The notes beneath the pieces are model-generated. The model was not told the origin of the DNA, searched no databases, and saw only the letters and a program-made list of their open reading frames with translations. A stretch of 64,000 nt of DNA from Peribacillus butanolivorans. Lineage in GTDB: Bacteria; Bacillota; Bacilli; Bacillales; DSM-1321. This document shows, in pieces, positions 1-8,463 of the stretch (its first letter is position 1; each line of letters begins with the position of its first letter). Where the stretch lies: positions 3,365,177-3,429,176 of the forward strand of contig NZ_LGYA01000001.1 of the NCBI RefSeq assembly GCF_001273755.1. Direction: 5' to 3'. The translations under genes and the position numbers were made by a program.

Positions 1-369
1 TGAAAATATAGATGGACCAAGTATACGCCCTAAGCCTTCATAAACCGTTATCTTCCCTTGTTTCATTAAGTGTTGAACCCCTCTATAAAGTTGATCAACA
101 ATTTTATTTTTTCTGTCCTGCACCTTAAGGAAATCTACATTTACATCCCCGGTGACAATACCAAATTCCTCACTTTTCACTGCAGTTTGATAAACTTCTG
201 CACTTCTTAAAAGCGCTTTTGAAGGGATACAGCCTTTATGTAGACACGTCCCGCCGAGTTTGCCTTTCTCCACGACAGCCGTTTTCAAACCTAATTGAGC
301 AGCCCTAATTGCTGCCACATACCCGCCTGTTCCTCCGCCTAGGATAACAAGGTCAAATTCTTCAGCCAA
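1..369 (-). CDS. lpdV: Dihydrolipoyl dehydrogenase E3 of the branched-chain 2-oxoacid dehydrogenase, 3' part cut by window edge
   Basis: The translated N-terminal 123 residues show the FAD-binding GGGTGGY Rossmann motif near residue 10 and the redox-active disulfide motif GGTCLHKGCIPSK near residue 40, both diagnostic of dihydrolipoyl dehydrogenase. The enzyme reoxidises the lipoyl domain of the E2 subunit using NAD+. Lying just after bcd and bkdR, it should be the E3 of the branched-chain 2-oxoacid dehydrogenase rather than the pyruvate dehydrogenase E3. The start chosen is TTG at 369, nine bases after a GAGGAGG ribosome site. The gene runs off the left edge. Confidence 0.9.
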   Translation of the reverse strand, partial: MAEEFDLVILGGGTGGYVAAIRAAQLGLKTAVVEKGKLGGTCLHKGCIPSKALLRSAEVYQTAVKSEEFGIVTGDVNVDFLKVQDRKNKIVDQLYRGVQHLMKQGKITVYEGLGRILGPSIFS

Positions 370-445
370 AACCACTCCTCCTCACTATTAAACAGTTGTT
401 ACCGTTTTTACTTGCCCTATGTTTATTACGTTATCAATGTTGAAA

Positions 446-478
446 ATTCCTGTGTTTATCAAAAAAAAACACAGGAAT
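446..478 (-). terminator. 12-bp hairpin between bcd and lpdV
   Basis: Arms 446-457 and 467-478 are perfectly complementary (ATTCCTGTGTTT and its complement), with a nine-base loop, 22 bases after the bcd stop. The tail in the minus direction is only four T, so it may be a weak terminator or an mRNA-stability element that lowers lpdV expression relative to bcd. Confidence 0.55.
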
Positions 479-499
479 CTATATCTTTTACAACTTAAA

Positions 500-1597
500 T
501 CATCTTCGTCCATTTAAGATATGCTTTTCATTTTGTAGAAATTGACTCCGTGAATTCCGCATACGTTCAATGCGCTCCTCTGCCATCCTATCAGCTGCTT
601 TATAGGTTGGGATATTATCACGTTTTGCAATCTCAATGACTCGTTCAATGGTATCATAAACCGTTTCCACTTTCTTAAGAGCTCTTTCCCGGTTATACCC
701 TAAAAGCTCATCAGCCACATTTATGACTCCACCTGCATTAATTACATAATCAGGAGCATACACAATACCTTTTTCATGTATTTGGTCACCATGAACAGGT
801 TCTTTTAACTGATTATTAGCTGCACCTGCAATGACCTTAGCTTTGATTTGATTAATCGTTTGATCGTTTATTACAGCACCTAATGCACAAGGTGCATAAA
901 TATCACATTGAACACCATAAATTTCATCAGGATTTACGGCAGTTGCACCAAAGGATTCGACTGCTCTGGCTACACTCTCTTTATTAATATCCGTAACGAT
1001 CAGCTTAGCGCCCTCCTCATGAAGGTGACGGCATAAGTTATAAGCTACATTCCCGACACCTTGGACTGCAACCACCTTGCCTTCTAGAGAATCAGTGCCG
1101 AATGCTTCTTTTGCTGCAGCTTTCATACCCCGATATACTCCGTAAGCAGTCACAGGTGAAGGGTTACCTGAAGAACCGAATGCAGGGGAGATACCTGTCA
1201 CGAAGTCTGTTTCTTCGTGAATGAGATCCATATCTTCAACCGTTGTTCCAACATCTTCAGCTGTTATATAACGACCATTCAATCCTTGGATATATCTGCC
1301 GAATGCACGGAACATTTCTTCATTTTTATCCTTGCGTGGATCGCCGATGATGACCGTTTTTCCTCCGCCTAAATTTAAGCCAGCGGCTGCGTTCTTATAA
1401 GTCATTCCTTTTGAAAGCCTTAAAGCATCTTCTATGGCTTCTTCTTCTGTAGCATACGTCCACATCCGCGTGCCTCCAAGAGCAGGCCCTAAAGTCGTAT
1501 CATGAATAGCAATAATCGCTTTTAATCCAGATTGTTTATCCTGACAGAAAAGAAGTTGTTCGTAATCATATTTTTCAAGATATTTAAAAATTTCCAT
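500..1597 (-). CDS. bcd: Leucine (branched-chain amino acid) dehydrogenase
   Basis: The 365-residue product matches the Glu/Leu/Phe/Val dehydrogenase family and the usual 364-367 residue length of leucine dehydrogenase. It catalyses NAD+-dependent oxidative deamination of Leu, Ile and Val to 2-oxoacids. The motif LGGGK ends in the catalytic Lys80, Lys68 lies in GMTYKN, and GVGNVA near 182 starts the NAD Rossmann fold. ATG at 1597 follows AGGGAGGA at good spacing; an in-frame extension to 1651 has no ribosome site. It follows directly on a sigma-54 promoter, with BkdR encoded upstream, and supplies substrates to the oxoacid dehydrogenase downstream. The ptb gene that usually precedes it is absent. 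Confidence 0.96.
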   Translation of the reverse strand: MEIFKYLEKYDYEQLLFCQDKQSGLKAIIAIHDTTLGPALGGTRMWTYATEEEAIEDALRLSKGMTYKNAAAGLNLGGGKTVIIGDPRKDKNEEMFRAFGRYIQGLNGRYITAEDVGTTVEDMDLIHEETDFVTGISPAFGSSGNPSPVTAYGVYRGMKAAAKEAFGTDSLEGKVVAVQGVGNVAYNLCRHLHEEGAKLIVTDINKESVARAVESFGATAVNPDEIYGVQCDIYAPCALGAVINDQTINQIKAKVIAGAANNQLKEPVHGDQIHEKGIVYAPDYVINAGGVINVADELLGYNRERALKKVETVYDTIERVIEIAKRDNIPTYKAADRMAEERIERMRNSRSQFLQNEKHILNGRR

Positions 1598-1957
1598 AAA
1601 AGAATCCTCCCTAGATGTTTTTATTAAGTGACAGATAAGAGAGGCTGACAATTACTCCTCATTCTTACTGGGTTACTTCGTTCATGCAAATAATATCCGC
1701 TAATTTCATGATATTTTTCCCTTTGGAGAATGGTTCCCAGAAGAAACCCATGTACTATTCAATATGCAAATTACATGCCAATAAAAGGTATCTTTTTAAC
1801 TAAAAACGAATAATTCCGGTTAATACGCGGCCAATAATAACCTTTACATAATTTTTAAATATTTCATGTTAGAAGTTGATCCAATTTACATTAGAATATT
1901 TTCTAAAATCATACGCAAATTATTTCACACAACGCAATATTTTGCACGCAAATAACT
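1598..1957. other. Intergenic bkdR-bcd region
   Basis: These 360 bp hold the sigma-54 promoter and the repeated enhancer-like sites. No coding frame for phosphotransbutyrylase (ptb), which sits here in B. subtilis, is visible. Confidence 0.8.
1764..1781 (-). promoter_or_regulatory. Sigma-54 (SigL) -24/-12 promoter of bcd
   Basis: Read on the minus strand the site is TTGGCAT, five bases, TTGCAT, one mismatch from the consensus TTGGCAC-N5-TTGCAT, with exactly ten bases between the invariant GG and GC. It lies about 165 bases before bcd, giving a predicted leader of about 155 nt. BkdR, a sigma-54 activator, is encoded immediately upstream. Confidence 0.85.
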
Positions 1958-1961
1958 TCAC
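1913..1961 (-). repeat. Direct-repeat pair, candidate BkdR upstream activating sequence
   Basis: ACGCAAATTATTTCAC (1913-1928) and ACGCAAATAACTTCAC (1946-1961) agree at 14 of 16 positions and are 33 bp apart, about three helical turns. They lie roughly 150-180 bp upstream of the -24/-12 element, the normal place for a bacterial enhancer, and the second copy overlaps the bkdR stop codon. Binding by BkdR is inferred. Confidence 0.55.
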
Positions 1962-4015
1962 AGTTCTAACTTTTCCATCTTGTAATATAAATTTCTTACT
2001 GAAATTCCAAGGGCCCTAGCTGTAAGTGTTTTATTTCCCTTGTGAGTATTTATCGCTTGCTGAATAATTTCGGCTTCATACTGATCTATTATTTCCGAGA
2101 GCGGTTTCCCCGATACGTAGGCAGAAGGTTTTGTCACGACTTTATCCTGTTTTAATGGAATCGCCTCGATAAAATCCGGAATATGCTGTATATCTATAAT
2201 TGTCTCATTTAATTTCATAAAGATAATCGCTCGCCCTAAAATATTTTCCAGCTCTCTTACGTTTCCTGGCCAATTATAGATTTGCATTTTATGGATGGCT
2301 GCTTCGGTAATCCCTTCAATACTCCGTCCGTATTCTTGATTGATTTTATTAATTAAATGCTCCGCTAATTCTCGCATATCTTCTTTTCGTTTTCGTAATG
2401 GGGTAATGAGAATGGGCATGCGATTTAACCGGAAATATAGGTCTTCCCGGAATAATCCATTACCAATGGCTTGTTCAAGATTAATATTGGTAGCAGCTAT
2501 TACCCGGACATTGATTGGAATAGGCTTTGTTCCACCAACTCTGATGATTTCTTGTTCCTGCAATACTCGAAGTAATTTTGCCTGAATGTTAGCTGGTAAT
2601 TCACCAATTTCATCCAAAAATATACTTCCTTGATTTGCCTCTTCAAAATAACCGATTTTCCCGCCTCTTATCGCACCGGTAAAGGCTCCTTCCTCATAAC
2701 CAAACAGTTCACTTTCAAGTAATGATTCAGAAATTGCCGCACAGTTTACACGTACAAACTTATTAAATTTCCTATCGCTCGCATTATGGATAGCATGGGC
2801 AAACAACTCCTTGCCTGTCCCTGATTCCCCTCTCAACAAAACAGTGGCGGGGGTTCTTGCAGATAATTTCGCCTGTTCAACCGGAAGCTTCATTTCTTCA
2901 GAAGCTCCAATTATATCATCAAAGGAGTATTTGGCCTGCAAAGTCCTAATAATTTGACGTGCTCGATTCAATTCGTGAGTTAAAGATTGAATTTCTGAAA
3001 CATCATGTATGACCCCAACACTCCCTTTTAGACGTCCGTCTACAATAATCGGAGCAACATTAACAATTACTTCCTTATGCTTTGGACCGACACGCATATT
3101 GACACCACGAACCGGCTTTTTTGTTTGAAGCACCTTCATATGCATACTTTCACCTTCATAAATATCTATAGAAGCCGGCTTTCCAATCACCTGATTCTTT
3201 GTTAAACCAGTAAGTCTTGTGTATGCCGGATTGATCAAAAGCCCCCTTCCTTGATCATCAACGACAGATATAGCTTCATCACTTGAGTGAATAATCGCTT
3301 CAAGCATCGTCTGAATCTCTTTTAAATCAGTAATCTGTTCAGCTAATTGTACCGCTTCCGTTTTATCCTTAAACATAGAAAATGCCCCTATAATTTCTTC
3401 CTCTGCATTCATTAAAGGGATTCTTGTCGTGATGAAATCCATCCCATTCTCGAGGGTGATCCGTCGATTTTCTTCCCTCTGTTTAGTTTCCATCACTCTC
3501 AGTAATCCACTTGAAGGGATGATATCTTTAATATGCTTACCAATCACTAATTCACGCTTTGTATTTGATACTCGTTCCGCACTATCGTTAAACATTATGA
3601 CATATCCATTGTGATCGATGACTATCATTCCGTCATTGGTTGTATTAAGTATTAAGTCCATTTTTGCTGAAGCATTCTCCAATTTATTTATAAGACGATT
3701 TTTCTCTTCAAATAGGTTGGTAAGAATATGAGCGACGATTCCTGGGATGAGTATCGTTTGATCATCCATATCTTTTTTTATCTTATTAAAGACAGACGGA
3801 TTTCCTGTTGTATCAATAATAATGTCTAAGCCTTTATCTAGCGCACTGCTCCAATTTGAAACAGTAGAAATCCCTCGTTCTTTTGCAGCAAGTATTCCTT
3901 CAGCAGCTTCGTTCGTATCTGCCATACAAACAATTGAGAATTCTTCGATTTCCGAAAGGAGCTTCAACACCGTTGTCCCCCCTACTCCTCCTCCTACTAT
4001 CATGACTTTTTGCAT
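1958..4015 (-). CDS. bkdR: Sigma-54-dependent transcriptional activator of branched-chain amino-acid catabolism
   Basis: The 685-residue protein (family about 690) starts with a Rossmann-like segment (GGGVGG, residues 8-13) instead of a typical sensor, then two PAS domains at about 120-220 and 260-360, a sigma-54 AAA+ domain with Walker A GESGTGKE near 425 and the sigma-contact loop GAFTGA near 490, and a C-terminal Fis-type helix-turn-helix ending in [16 protein letters not shown] at 4015 (or 4021) follows AAAGGGGGA; the open frame continues to 4096 without a better ribosome site. It should activate the -24/-12 promoter 180 bp downstream of its stop. The N-terminal domain may sense a branched-chain metabolite; this is inference. 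Confidence 0.94.
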   Translation of the reverse strand: MQKVMIVGGGVGGTTVLKLLSEIEEFSIVCMADTNEAAEGILAAKERGISTVSNWSSALDKGLDIIIDTTGNPSVFNKIKKDMDDQTILIPGIVAHILTNLFEEKNRLINKLENASAKMDLILNTTNDGMIVIDHNGYVIMFNDSAERVSNTKRELVIGKHIKDIIPSSGLLRVMETKQREENRRITLENGMDFITTRIPLMNAEEEIIGAFSMFKDKTEAVQLAEQITDLKEIQTMLEAIIHSSDEAISVVDDQGRGLLINPAYTRLTGLTKNQVIGKPASIDIYEGESMHMKVLQTKKPVRGVNMRVGPKHKEVIVNVAPIIVDGRLKGSVGVIHDVSEIQSLTHELNRARQIIRTLQAKYSFDDIIGASEEMKLPVEQAKLSARTPATVLLRGESGTGKELFAHAIHNASDRKFNKFVRVNCAAISESLLESELFGYEEGAFTGAIRGGKIGYFEEANQGSIFLDEIGELPANIQAKLLRVLQEQEIIRVGGTKPIPINVRVIAATNINLEQAIGNGLFREDLYFRLNRMPILITPLRKRKEDMRELAEHLINKINQEYGRSIEGITEAAIHKMQIYNWPGNVRELENILGRAIIFMKLNETIIDIQHIPDFIEAIPLKQDKVVTKPSAYVSGKPLSEIIDQYEAEIIQQAINTHKGNKTLTARALGISVRNLYYKMEKLEL

Positions 4016-4161
4016 TTTCATTCCCCCTTTTTGTTTTGCTATTTTTTTCTCAATTTTTATTATCTCTGCAATTTTTTTCATACTATATACCCTCATTTTA
4101 CCATATTAGTATCGACTAAAAATAGTCACCATCTTCCAGGCTTTTTCTTAGTTCCCGAAAC

Positions 4162-4189
4162 TTGACAAATTTCTTATATCCTTTATCAT
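4162..4189 (+). promoter_or_regulatory. Sigma-A promoter of yqzF
   Basis: TTGACA at 4162-4167 and TATCAT at 4184-4189 with a 16-bp spacer, 38 bp before the yqzF ATG. Confidence 0.65.
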
Positions 4190-4226
4190 TTTTTAAAGAC
4201 GGAATTTTTGGAAGGGATTTGACTGC

Positions 4227-4463
4227 ATGAAACGTTTAATCGCTTTTTTAGTTCTTTTTATTCCTGGTGCCTTCGCTGCCTATGGTATAAAAATAATGCG
4301 GGACATGGTCTTTGGTATTTTACAGCCCCCCTACCCAGTCCTTTGGCTACAATTTTTAATTGGGCTGCTTATCACAATTGGTGGGATAGCCTTTATAGCA
4401 GGATTCGTTCTTCATCGGGATCGGAAACAAAATAAGGTACAAAGCAGGTTTAATAAATTTTAA
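4227..4463 (+). CDS. yqzF: DUF2627 small membrane protein YqzF
   Basis: A 78-residue protein with two predicted transmembrane helices, about residues 2-22 and 38-62, joined by a conserved-looking loop (MRDMVFGILQPPYP), and a basic C-terminus. Length, sequence and position beside bkdR and the GDPD gene match the Bacillus DUF2627 family. ATG at 4227 follows GGAAGGGA. It is the only plus-strand gene between bkdR and yqhQ and has its own promoter and terminator. The function is unknown. Confidence 0.85.
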   Translation: MKRLIAFLVLFIPGAFAAYGIKIMRDMVFGILQPPYPVLWLQFLIGLLITIGGIAFIAGFVLHRDRKQNKVQSRFNKF

Positions 4464-4470
4464 AACGTAA

Positions 4471-4506
4471 AAGAAGGTGCCATGAATGAATCATGGACAC
4501 CTTCTT
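4471..4506. terminator. Bidirectional terminator between yqzF and the GDPD gene
   Basis: Arms AAGAAGGTG..CATGA and TCATG..CACCTTCTT with a short internal mismatch form a strong hairpin between convergent stops at 4463 and 4515; T-rich sequence follows on the plus side. Confidence 0.8.
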
Positions 4507-4514
4507 TCTTACCT

Positions 4515-5243
4515 CTATTCAAATTCTTCTCTGACTCGCTTCGCTATCTCAGGAAAATCGGTGATGATGGCGCTGCATCTCAAGCTGTATAATCGTTTCA
4601 TATCTGATTCTTTATTAATGGTATATGGTCGTACAGGAACACCCGCACACATCGACGATTGAATGATGATATCAGGGGCAACTCTGATATTTGGATGAAT
4701 AGCGCTTCCTCCTATTGCCTTGGCATAAATCCACGGCATAAACAGACCATCTCGGTAAAGCGGTGCCGTTTCTATTTCAGGTGCCAGTTGATGACAATTA
4801 ACTAAACTATAATGATTAAAAGAAGAAATAATTATCCTCTCTTCCAATTCGTAGCTACGAATGAGCCTAATGACTTTCTCTTCTAACCCCGGATATAGAA
4901 AGAGGGTATTTTTCAATTCAATAATGCATAAAAGCTGATTATTCTTTAGCCATATCAATAATTCCTCAAGCGTAGGAATTCTCTCATTACCCATTTTCCC
5001 TTTATAACTATTGGACGCTTTAAAAGTTTTTAACTCCATTAAAGTCCGGTCCTTCACAAACCCAGAGGCATTCGTTGTTCGATTAAGCTTTTCATCGTGA
5101 ATAATGACTACTTCACCATCTTTCGAGAGCTGAACATCCGTTTCAATACCATCCGCCCCAACTCGGGCAGCTTCTTTGAAAGCCGACATCGTATTTTCCG
5201 GATGGGTTCCTGATGATCCTCGATGAGCAAAGATTAAGGTCAT
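4515..5243 (-). CDS. yqiK: Glycerophosphodiester phosphodiesterase, GDPD family
   Basis: The 242-residue cytoplasmic protein (no signal peptide) opens with IFAHRGSSGTHPENT and continues GADGIETDVQLSKDG and VVIIHDE, the metal and substrate residues (His-Arg, Glu, Glu-x-Asp, His) of the GDPD TIM barrel. It hydrolyses glycerophosphodiesters, giving glycerol-3-phosphate and an alcohol. ATG at 5243 is preceded by AGGGAGAGGGG about 12 bases upstream. It is the syntenic counterpart of B. subtilis yqiK; the exact substrate is not known. A FapA-type gene follows upstream in the same direction, 92 bp away. Confidence 0.9.
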   Translation of the reverse strand: MTLIFAHRGSSGTHPENTMSAFKEAARVGADGIETDVQLSKDGEVVIIHDEKLNRTTNASGFVKDRTLMELKTFKASNSYKGKMGNERIPTLEELLIWLKNNQLLCIIELKNTLFLYPGLEEKVIRLIRSYELEERIIISSFNHYSLVNCHQLAPEIETAPLYRDGLFMPWIYAKAIGGSAIHPNIRVAPDIIIQSSMCAGVPVRPYTINKESDMKRLYSLRCSAIITDFPEIAKRVREEFE

Positions 5244-5334
5244 AATGAAATCTGCCCCTCTCCCTAAAATCGCTATATTCCCAATTTTATGAAAAGAAAC
5301 AGAAATTTATTTCACTACGGTTATTTAATAGAAA

Positions 5335-6912
5335 CTAATCGAAATGCAGGTAATTATTTTCTGCATAAAAAGTTCCTTTTGTAAGTTCATTTAATTTTTT
5401 TTCCAAACTTTTAATTTGTAATCGGGTATCAGGAAAGGCCATTTGACCAATGGTAATTTCCCCGTCTCCTTTTGATTCGAGTGTATCCATTAATGACTTT
5501 CGTTTTTCATCTAATTGAAAAATTTCAGCCGTCAAGCTTTCAAGTTGGCTCCTTGTTTGTTCATATTGATAATTTTGTGCTAAATTCAATTGACCTACAA
5601 ACATATCATATACTTCCAGCTTTTCCTTTACTAATTCGAGGTTTTGAATTTTGGATTTGTATAGAAGTAATGTTTTATTCAATTCCTCTTTTAAGATTTC
5701 GCGGTTAAATCCTTGTACATTAATTATCGTTTTACGTTCCATTCGATTACCAATGACTGCCGCTCTCACTTTTCCATGTGCTTCAATTACCCCGCCGATT
5801 AACTTTCCTTTTTTTTCATCTGTGAAGATATTTTTTGCTTTCAGAAAACTTCCCAACGAATAAGAACCAATATGTATATTTTCACCAGCGATTATATGGC
5901 ATTCATTGGCATGCTTTACAAAGATGTTTCTTCCAGCAGAAATTTTCGACACACCCTTACCAAAAATGCCTCCTTTAATGAATACATCACCCACTTTTGA
6001 CTTGATTTCTTTAACATTACTTACCCCAAGCTCACTTAAAATAGAAATATCCTTGGTTGCTGTTACTGAAAAATTATCAATAATCGTTCCTTTTACGGTC
6101 ACACTTCCATCAAATTCGATATTCCCTGTTTCAATACCTACATCTCCCTCAATAACTAGGTGATCACCAACAGCAATCTTTCCCTCTCTAAATTCCACAA
6201 CTCCATTAATTAATGCTCTCAGAATAATCTTTCCATTTTCTTCAATAGCAGCAACTGTTGTTCGATCATAAAGTAGTTTCTTATTCTTCCCTTTATCAGC
6301 CAATGCAAATTCTCCTGTTATGCTCCTTCCCATCTTTCCAGTTGTTGGCGGGACTTTTTCTCCTAACCAATCACCGCTTTTTACTTCATCGAGAAAACTC
6401 ATATCATAATAATCGACTTTTCCATCTTCTCGAACCGCTGGTTTTCTTTCCGATCGTTTGTAATAGGTAACCACCGCATCCTTACCGTGGACCGGTTCTG
6501 TTCCCTTAGCGATAACTATTGAATCTTTGATTCTAAGCCCAGTTTGTAATATATGCATTAAAATCCCTTCTGAAATATTCTCCCTTTGAAGCTCCTTTAA
6601 AATATTGTTCATAATTACTGAATAATTCTCTTTCAGATACTCTTTAGAACAATTAAGTTTGACACTAGCTGACATTTTATCTTCAGCTATATCCAACTTT
6701 ATGGTCGGTTTTTGTTTTCCAATTTGATTTTTCGCTCCACTTGCTTGTGCAAGGGCATCCTTTAAGTCATTAAAATTCTCTAGTAGGATTTGTGGAAATT
6801 TAATTAAAATAGGATTTAAATGCAGAATGGAAAAACCTTTTTGAAAAACAGTAATATAAATCATATCATTTTCCAATTCTAATACAAAATACTCATTTAT
6901 CTCATATATCAT
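5335..6912 (-). CDS. FapA/DUF342 family protein
   Basis: A 525-residue protein with the three-part organisation of the FapA (DUF342) family: an N-terminal mixed domain (about 1-140), a Gly/Ile/Val-rich single-stranded right-handed beta-helix at about 225-400 with short repeating strands (for example IVIEGDVG-like and VKGTI steps), and a C-terminal Lys/Glu-rich coiled coil of about 410-515. ATG at 6912 has a good AAAGGGGA site. FapA proteins have been linked to polar flagellar assembly in Vibrio, but in Bacillaceae the role is unknown. It sits between spo0A and the GDPD gene, an interval empty in B. subtilis. A structural or morphogenetic role is inference. Confidence 0.85.
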   Translation of the reverse strand: MIYEINEYFVLELENDMIYITVFQKGFSILHLNPILIKFPQILLENFNDLKDALAQASGAKNQIGKQKPTIKLDIAEDKMSASVKLNCSKEYLKENYSVIMNNILKELQRENISEGILMHILQTGLRIKDSIVIAKGTEPVHGKDAVVTYYKRSERKPAVREDGKVDYYDMSFLDEVKSGDWLGEKVPPTTGKMGRSITGEFALADKGKNKKLLYDRTTVAAIEENGKIILRALINGVVEFREGKIAVGDHLVIEGDVGIETGNIEFDGSVTVKGTIIDNFSVTATKDISILSELGVSNVKEIKSKVGDVFIKGGIFGKGVSKISAGRNIFVKHANECHIIAGENIHIGSYSLGSFLKAKNIFTDEKKGKLIGGVIEAHGKVRAAVIGNRMERKTIINVQGFNREILKEELNKTLLLYKSKIQNLELVKEKLEVYDMFVGQLNLAQNYQYEQTRSQLESLTAEIFQLDEKRKSLMDTLESKGDGEITIGQMAFPDTRLQIKSLEKKLNELTKGTFYAENNYLHFD

Positions 6913-7084
6913 ATATTTCCCCTTTGCGAATATAATTATATATACCTAATTATAATCTAAAAATTGAGAGAAAAAATAAAAACATACATATTTTCACTAA
7001 CTAATAATTCAGATAGTAAATGAAGAGGAAGATGTTACTGTCTCTGATTACTTCCTAGGAGCCTTTAAAAACCCCAAACAAAAA

Positions 7085-7134
7085 CGCCTTTTATTTATTG
7101 GATTCTTCCTGTAAAATCCAATAAATAAAAGGCG
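7085..7134 (-). terminator. Rho-independent terminator of spo0A
   Basis: Twenty perfectly complementary bases (7085-7104 with 7115-7134) around a ten-base loop, followed on the minus strand by a T-rich tail. It lies 186 bp after the spo0A stop. Confidence 0.85.
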
Positions 7135-7168
7135 CTTAATTTTTGTAATCGGCAGCGTTAAAAATAAT

Positions 7169-7204
7169 GAAGTTGCTGATTAGAAAAAATCACAAAGCAA
7201 CTTC
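7169..7204 (-). other. Second hairpin in the spo0A 3' region
   Basis: GAAGTTGCT (7169-7177) and AGCAACTTC (7196-7204) form a 9-bp stem with an 18-base loop between the spo0A stop and the main terminator. There is no T tract. It could stabilise the mRNA 3' end. Confidence 0.45.
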
Positions 7205-7320
7205 TTCATGTCTGCTTATCATCTAGGCGGAGAATTACTATATATATTTAGCGGCTCTAGCCTTTATATGGTCAATTGTTAAATATTAAATCTCAACAAT
7301 CGGTTCTCCCCCTACCCCTG

Positions 7321-8112
7321 TCAAGAAGCTTTATGCTCAAGACGAAGCTTATCAGCAACCATTGCAATGAACTCGGAATTCGTAGGTTTTGCCTTAGTCA
7401 TGCTAACGGTATAACCGAATAAAGATGAAATTGATTCAATATTTCCCCTGCTCCAAGCCACTTCAATCGCATGTCGGATGGCACGTTCAACACGGCTGGC
7501 GGTTGTATTGTATTTTTTTGCAATGTCCGGATATAGAACCTTTGTAATCGATCCTAATAGTTCAATATCGTTATACACCATTGAAATGGCTTCCCTTAAA
7601 TATAAATAGCCTTTAATATGCGCAGGCACTCCAATTTCGTGAATTATGCTTGTGATGCTAGCATCCAGGTTTTTCGGCTTTGATTCATTTTGAGGACGAT
7701 AACTAAACTGACTATGATTTTTCAATACAGCCTGTCCTTTGCCGCTCACCTGACGAATATGATTGGCAAGATTCTCCATATCAAATGGCTTTAGAATAAA
7801 GTAAGACGCACCCAAATCAACAGCTTTTTTCGTAACATCTTCTTGACCAAATGCAGTAAGCATAATTACATTAGGCATTGCACCCCGTTTTACTTCACGA
7901 AGTTTTTCAAGTACACCTAACCCATCTAAATGAGGCGTGATAATATCGAGAATCAAAATATCCGGATCTACGTTCTCTAACATACCCAGGCAATCTTGAC
8001 CGTTATGTGCAACCCCAATTACTTCCATGTCCTCCTGTGCTGAAATGTATTCTTCCAGAAGGCCAACAAGTTCTCTATTATCGTCTACAACGCACACCTT
8101 AATTTTTTTCAC
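7321..8112 (-). CDS. spo0A: Sporulation master response regulator Spo0A
   Basis: The 263-residue protein has an N-terminal receiver domain with acidic pocket Asp10-Asp11, phosphoacceptor Asp56 in [12 protein letters not shown] and Lys in LKPFDM, a linker, and the Spo0A-specific C-terminal DNA-binding domain with [19 protein letters not shown]. Phosphorylated by the phosphorelay, it binds 0A boxes and commits cells to sporulation. GTG at 8112 follows GAGGAGGAAA; the in-frame TTG at 8130 lies within that ribosome site, so it is rejected. B. subtilis Spo0A also starts with GTG. Upstream lie a sigma-H promoter and several 0A boxes, pointing to autoregulation. Confidence 0.98.
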   Translation of the reverse strand: MKKIKVCVVDDNRELVGLLEEYISAQEDMEVIGVAHNGQDCLGMLENVDPDILILDIITPHLDGLGVLEKLREVKRGAMPNVIMLTAFGQEDVTKKAVDLGASYFILKPFDMENLANHIRQVSGKGQAVLKNHSQFSYRPQNESKPKNLDASITSIIHEIGVPAHIKGYLYLREAISMVYNDIELLGSITKVLYPDIAKKYNTTASRVERAIRHAIEVAWSRGNIESISSLFGYTVSMTKAKPTNSEFIAMVADKLRLEHKAS

Positions 8113-8180
8113 GCTTGATTTCCTCCTCAACTACAATTGGTCTTTTTTTCTATATGACTAAATTCTATTGTAATTGAACT

Positions 8181-8208
8181 TTTCGACAATGGAAACTAAA
8201 TTCCTTTT
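8181..8208 (-). promoter_or_regulatory. Sigma-H promoter (Ps) of spo0A
   Basis: On the minus strand AAAAGGAATT (8199-8208) and GTCGAAA (8181-8187) with an 11-bp spacer match the sigma-H pattern RnAGGAwWW-N11-12-RnnGAAT with one -10 mismatch. The -10 overlaps a 0A box. Confidence 0.7.
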
Positions 8209-8299
8209 ATTTTTGAAAAAATATAAGGAATTCAATATTATTCTCCGGATATCTCTTGTTTTCGACTTCGTTTGCTATTCGAATAAACAGATTGTCGAA
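8182..8299. promoter_or_regulatory. Cluster of 0A boxes upstream of spo0A
   Basis: Two exact TGTCGAA boxes are seen, at 8182-8188 (minus strand) and 8293-8299 (plus strand), plus AGTCGAA at 8261-8267 (minus strand). The arrangement resembles the autoregulatory boxes of the B. subtilis spo0A promoter. Confidence 0.65.
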
Positions 8300-8430
8300 A
8301 AATCTTCATTTTGTTATCATTTTATCACATCAATTCAAAAAAACCTCAATTTTTGAAGAAATCATTTTTAAACCTGATTATTTTCCTTATAAAATGAAGA
8401 TAGAATGGTCCGACATTGCCCATTTAATTA

Positions 8431-8456
8431 AAAAGGGGGCATCCAAATGGATACCC
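8431..8456 (-). terminator. Terminator of spoIVB
   Basis: Arms GGGCATCCA (8437-8445) and TGGATACCC (8448-8456), followed on the minus strand by CCTTTTT. It starts 8 bp after the spoIVB stop. Confidence 0.8.
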
Positions 8457-8463
8457 AGACTCT

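Larger units (their letters stand above)
6913..7320. other. Intergenic region downstream of spo0A
   Basis: No gene is seen. The 408 bp hold an AT-rich upstream region for the FapA-type gene (TATAAT-like elements near 6930-6955 on the minus strand without a clear -35) and two hairpins listed separately. Confidence 0.7.
8113..8463. other. spoIVB-spo0A intergenic regulatory region
   Basis: These 351 bp contain the spoIVB terminator, the 0A boxes and the sigma-H promoter of spo0A. No coding frame with a ribosome site is seen. Confidence 0.75.
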
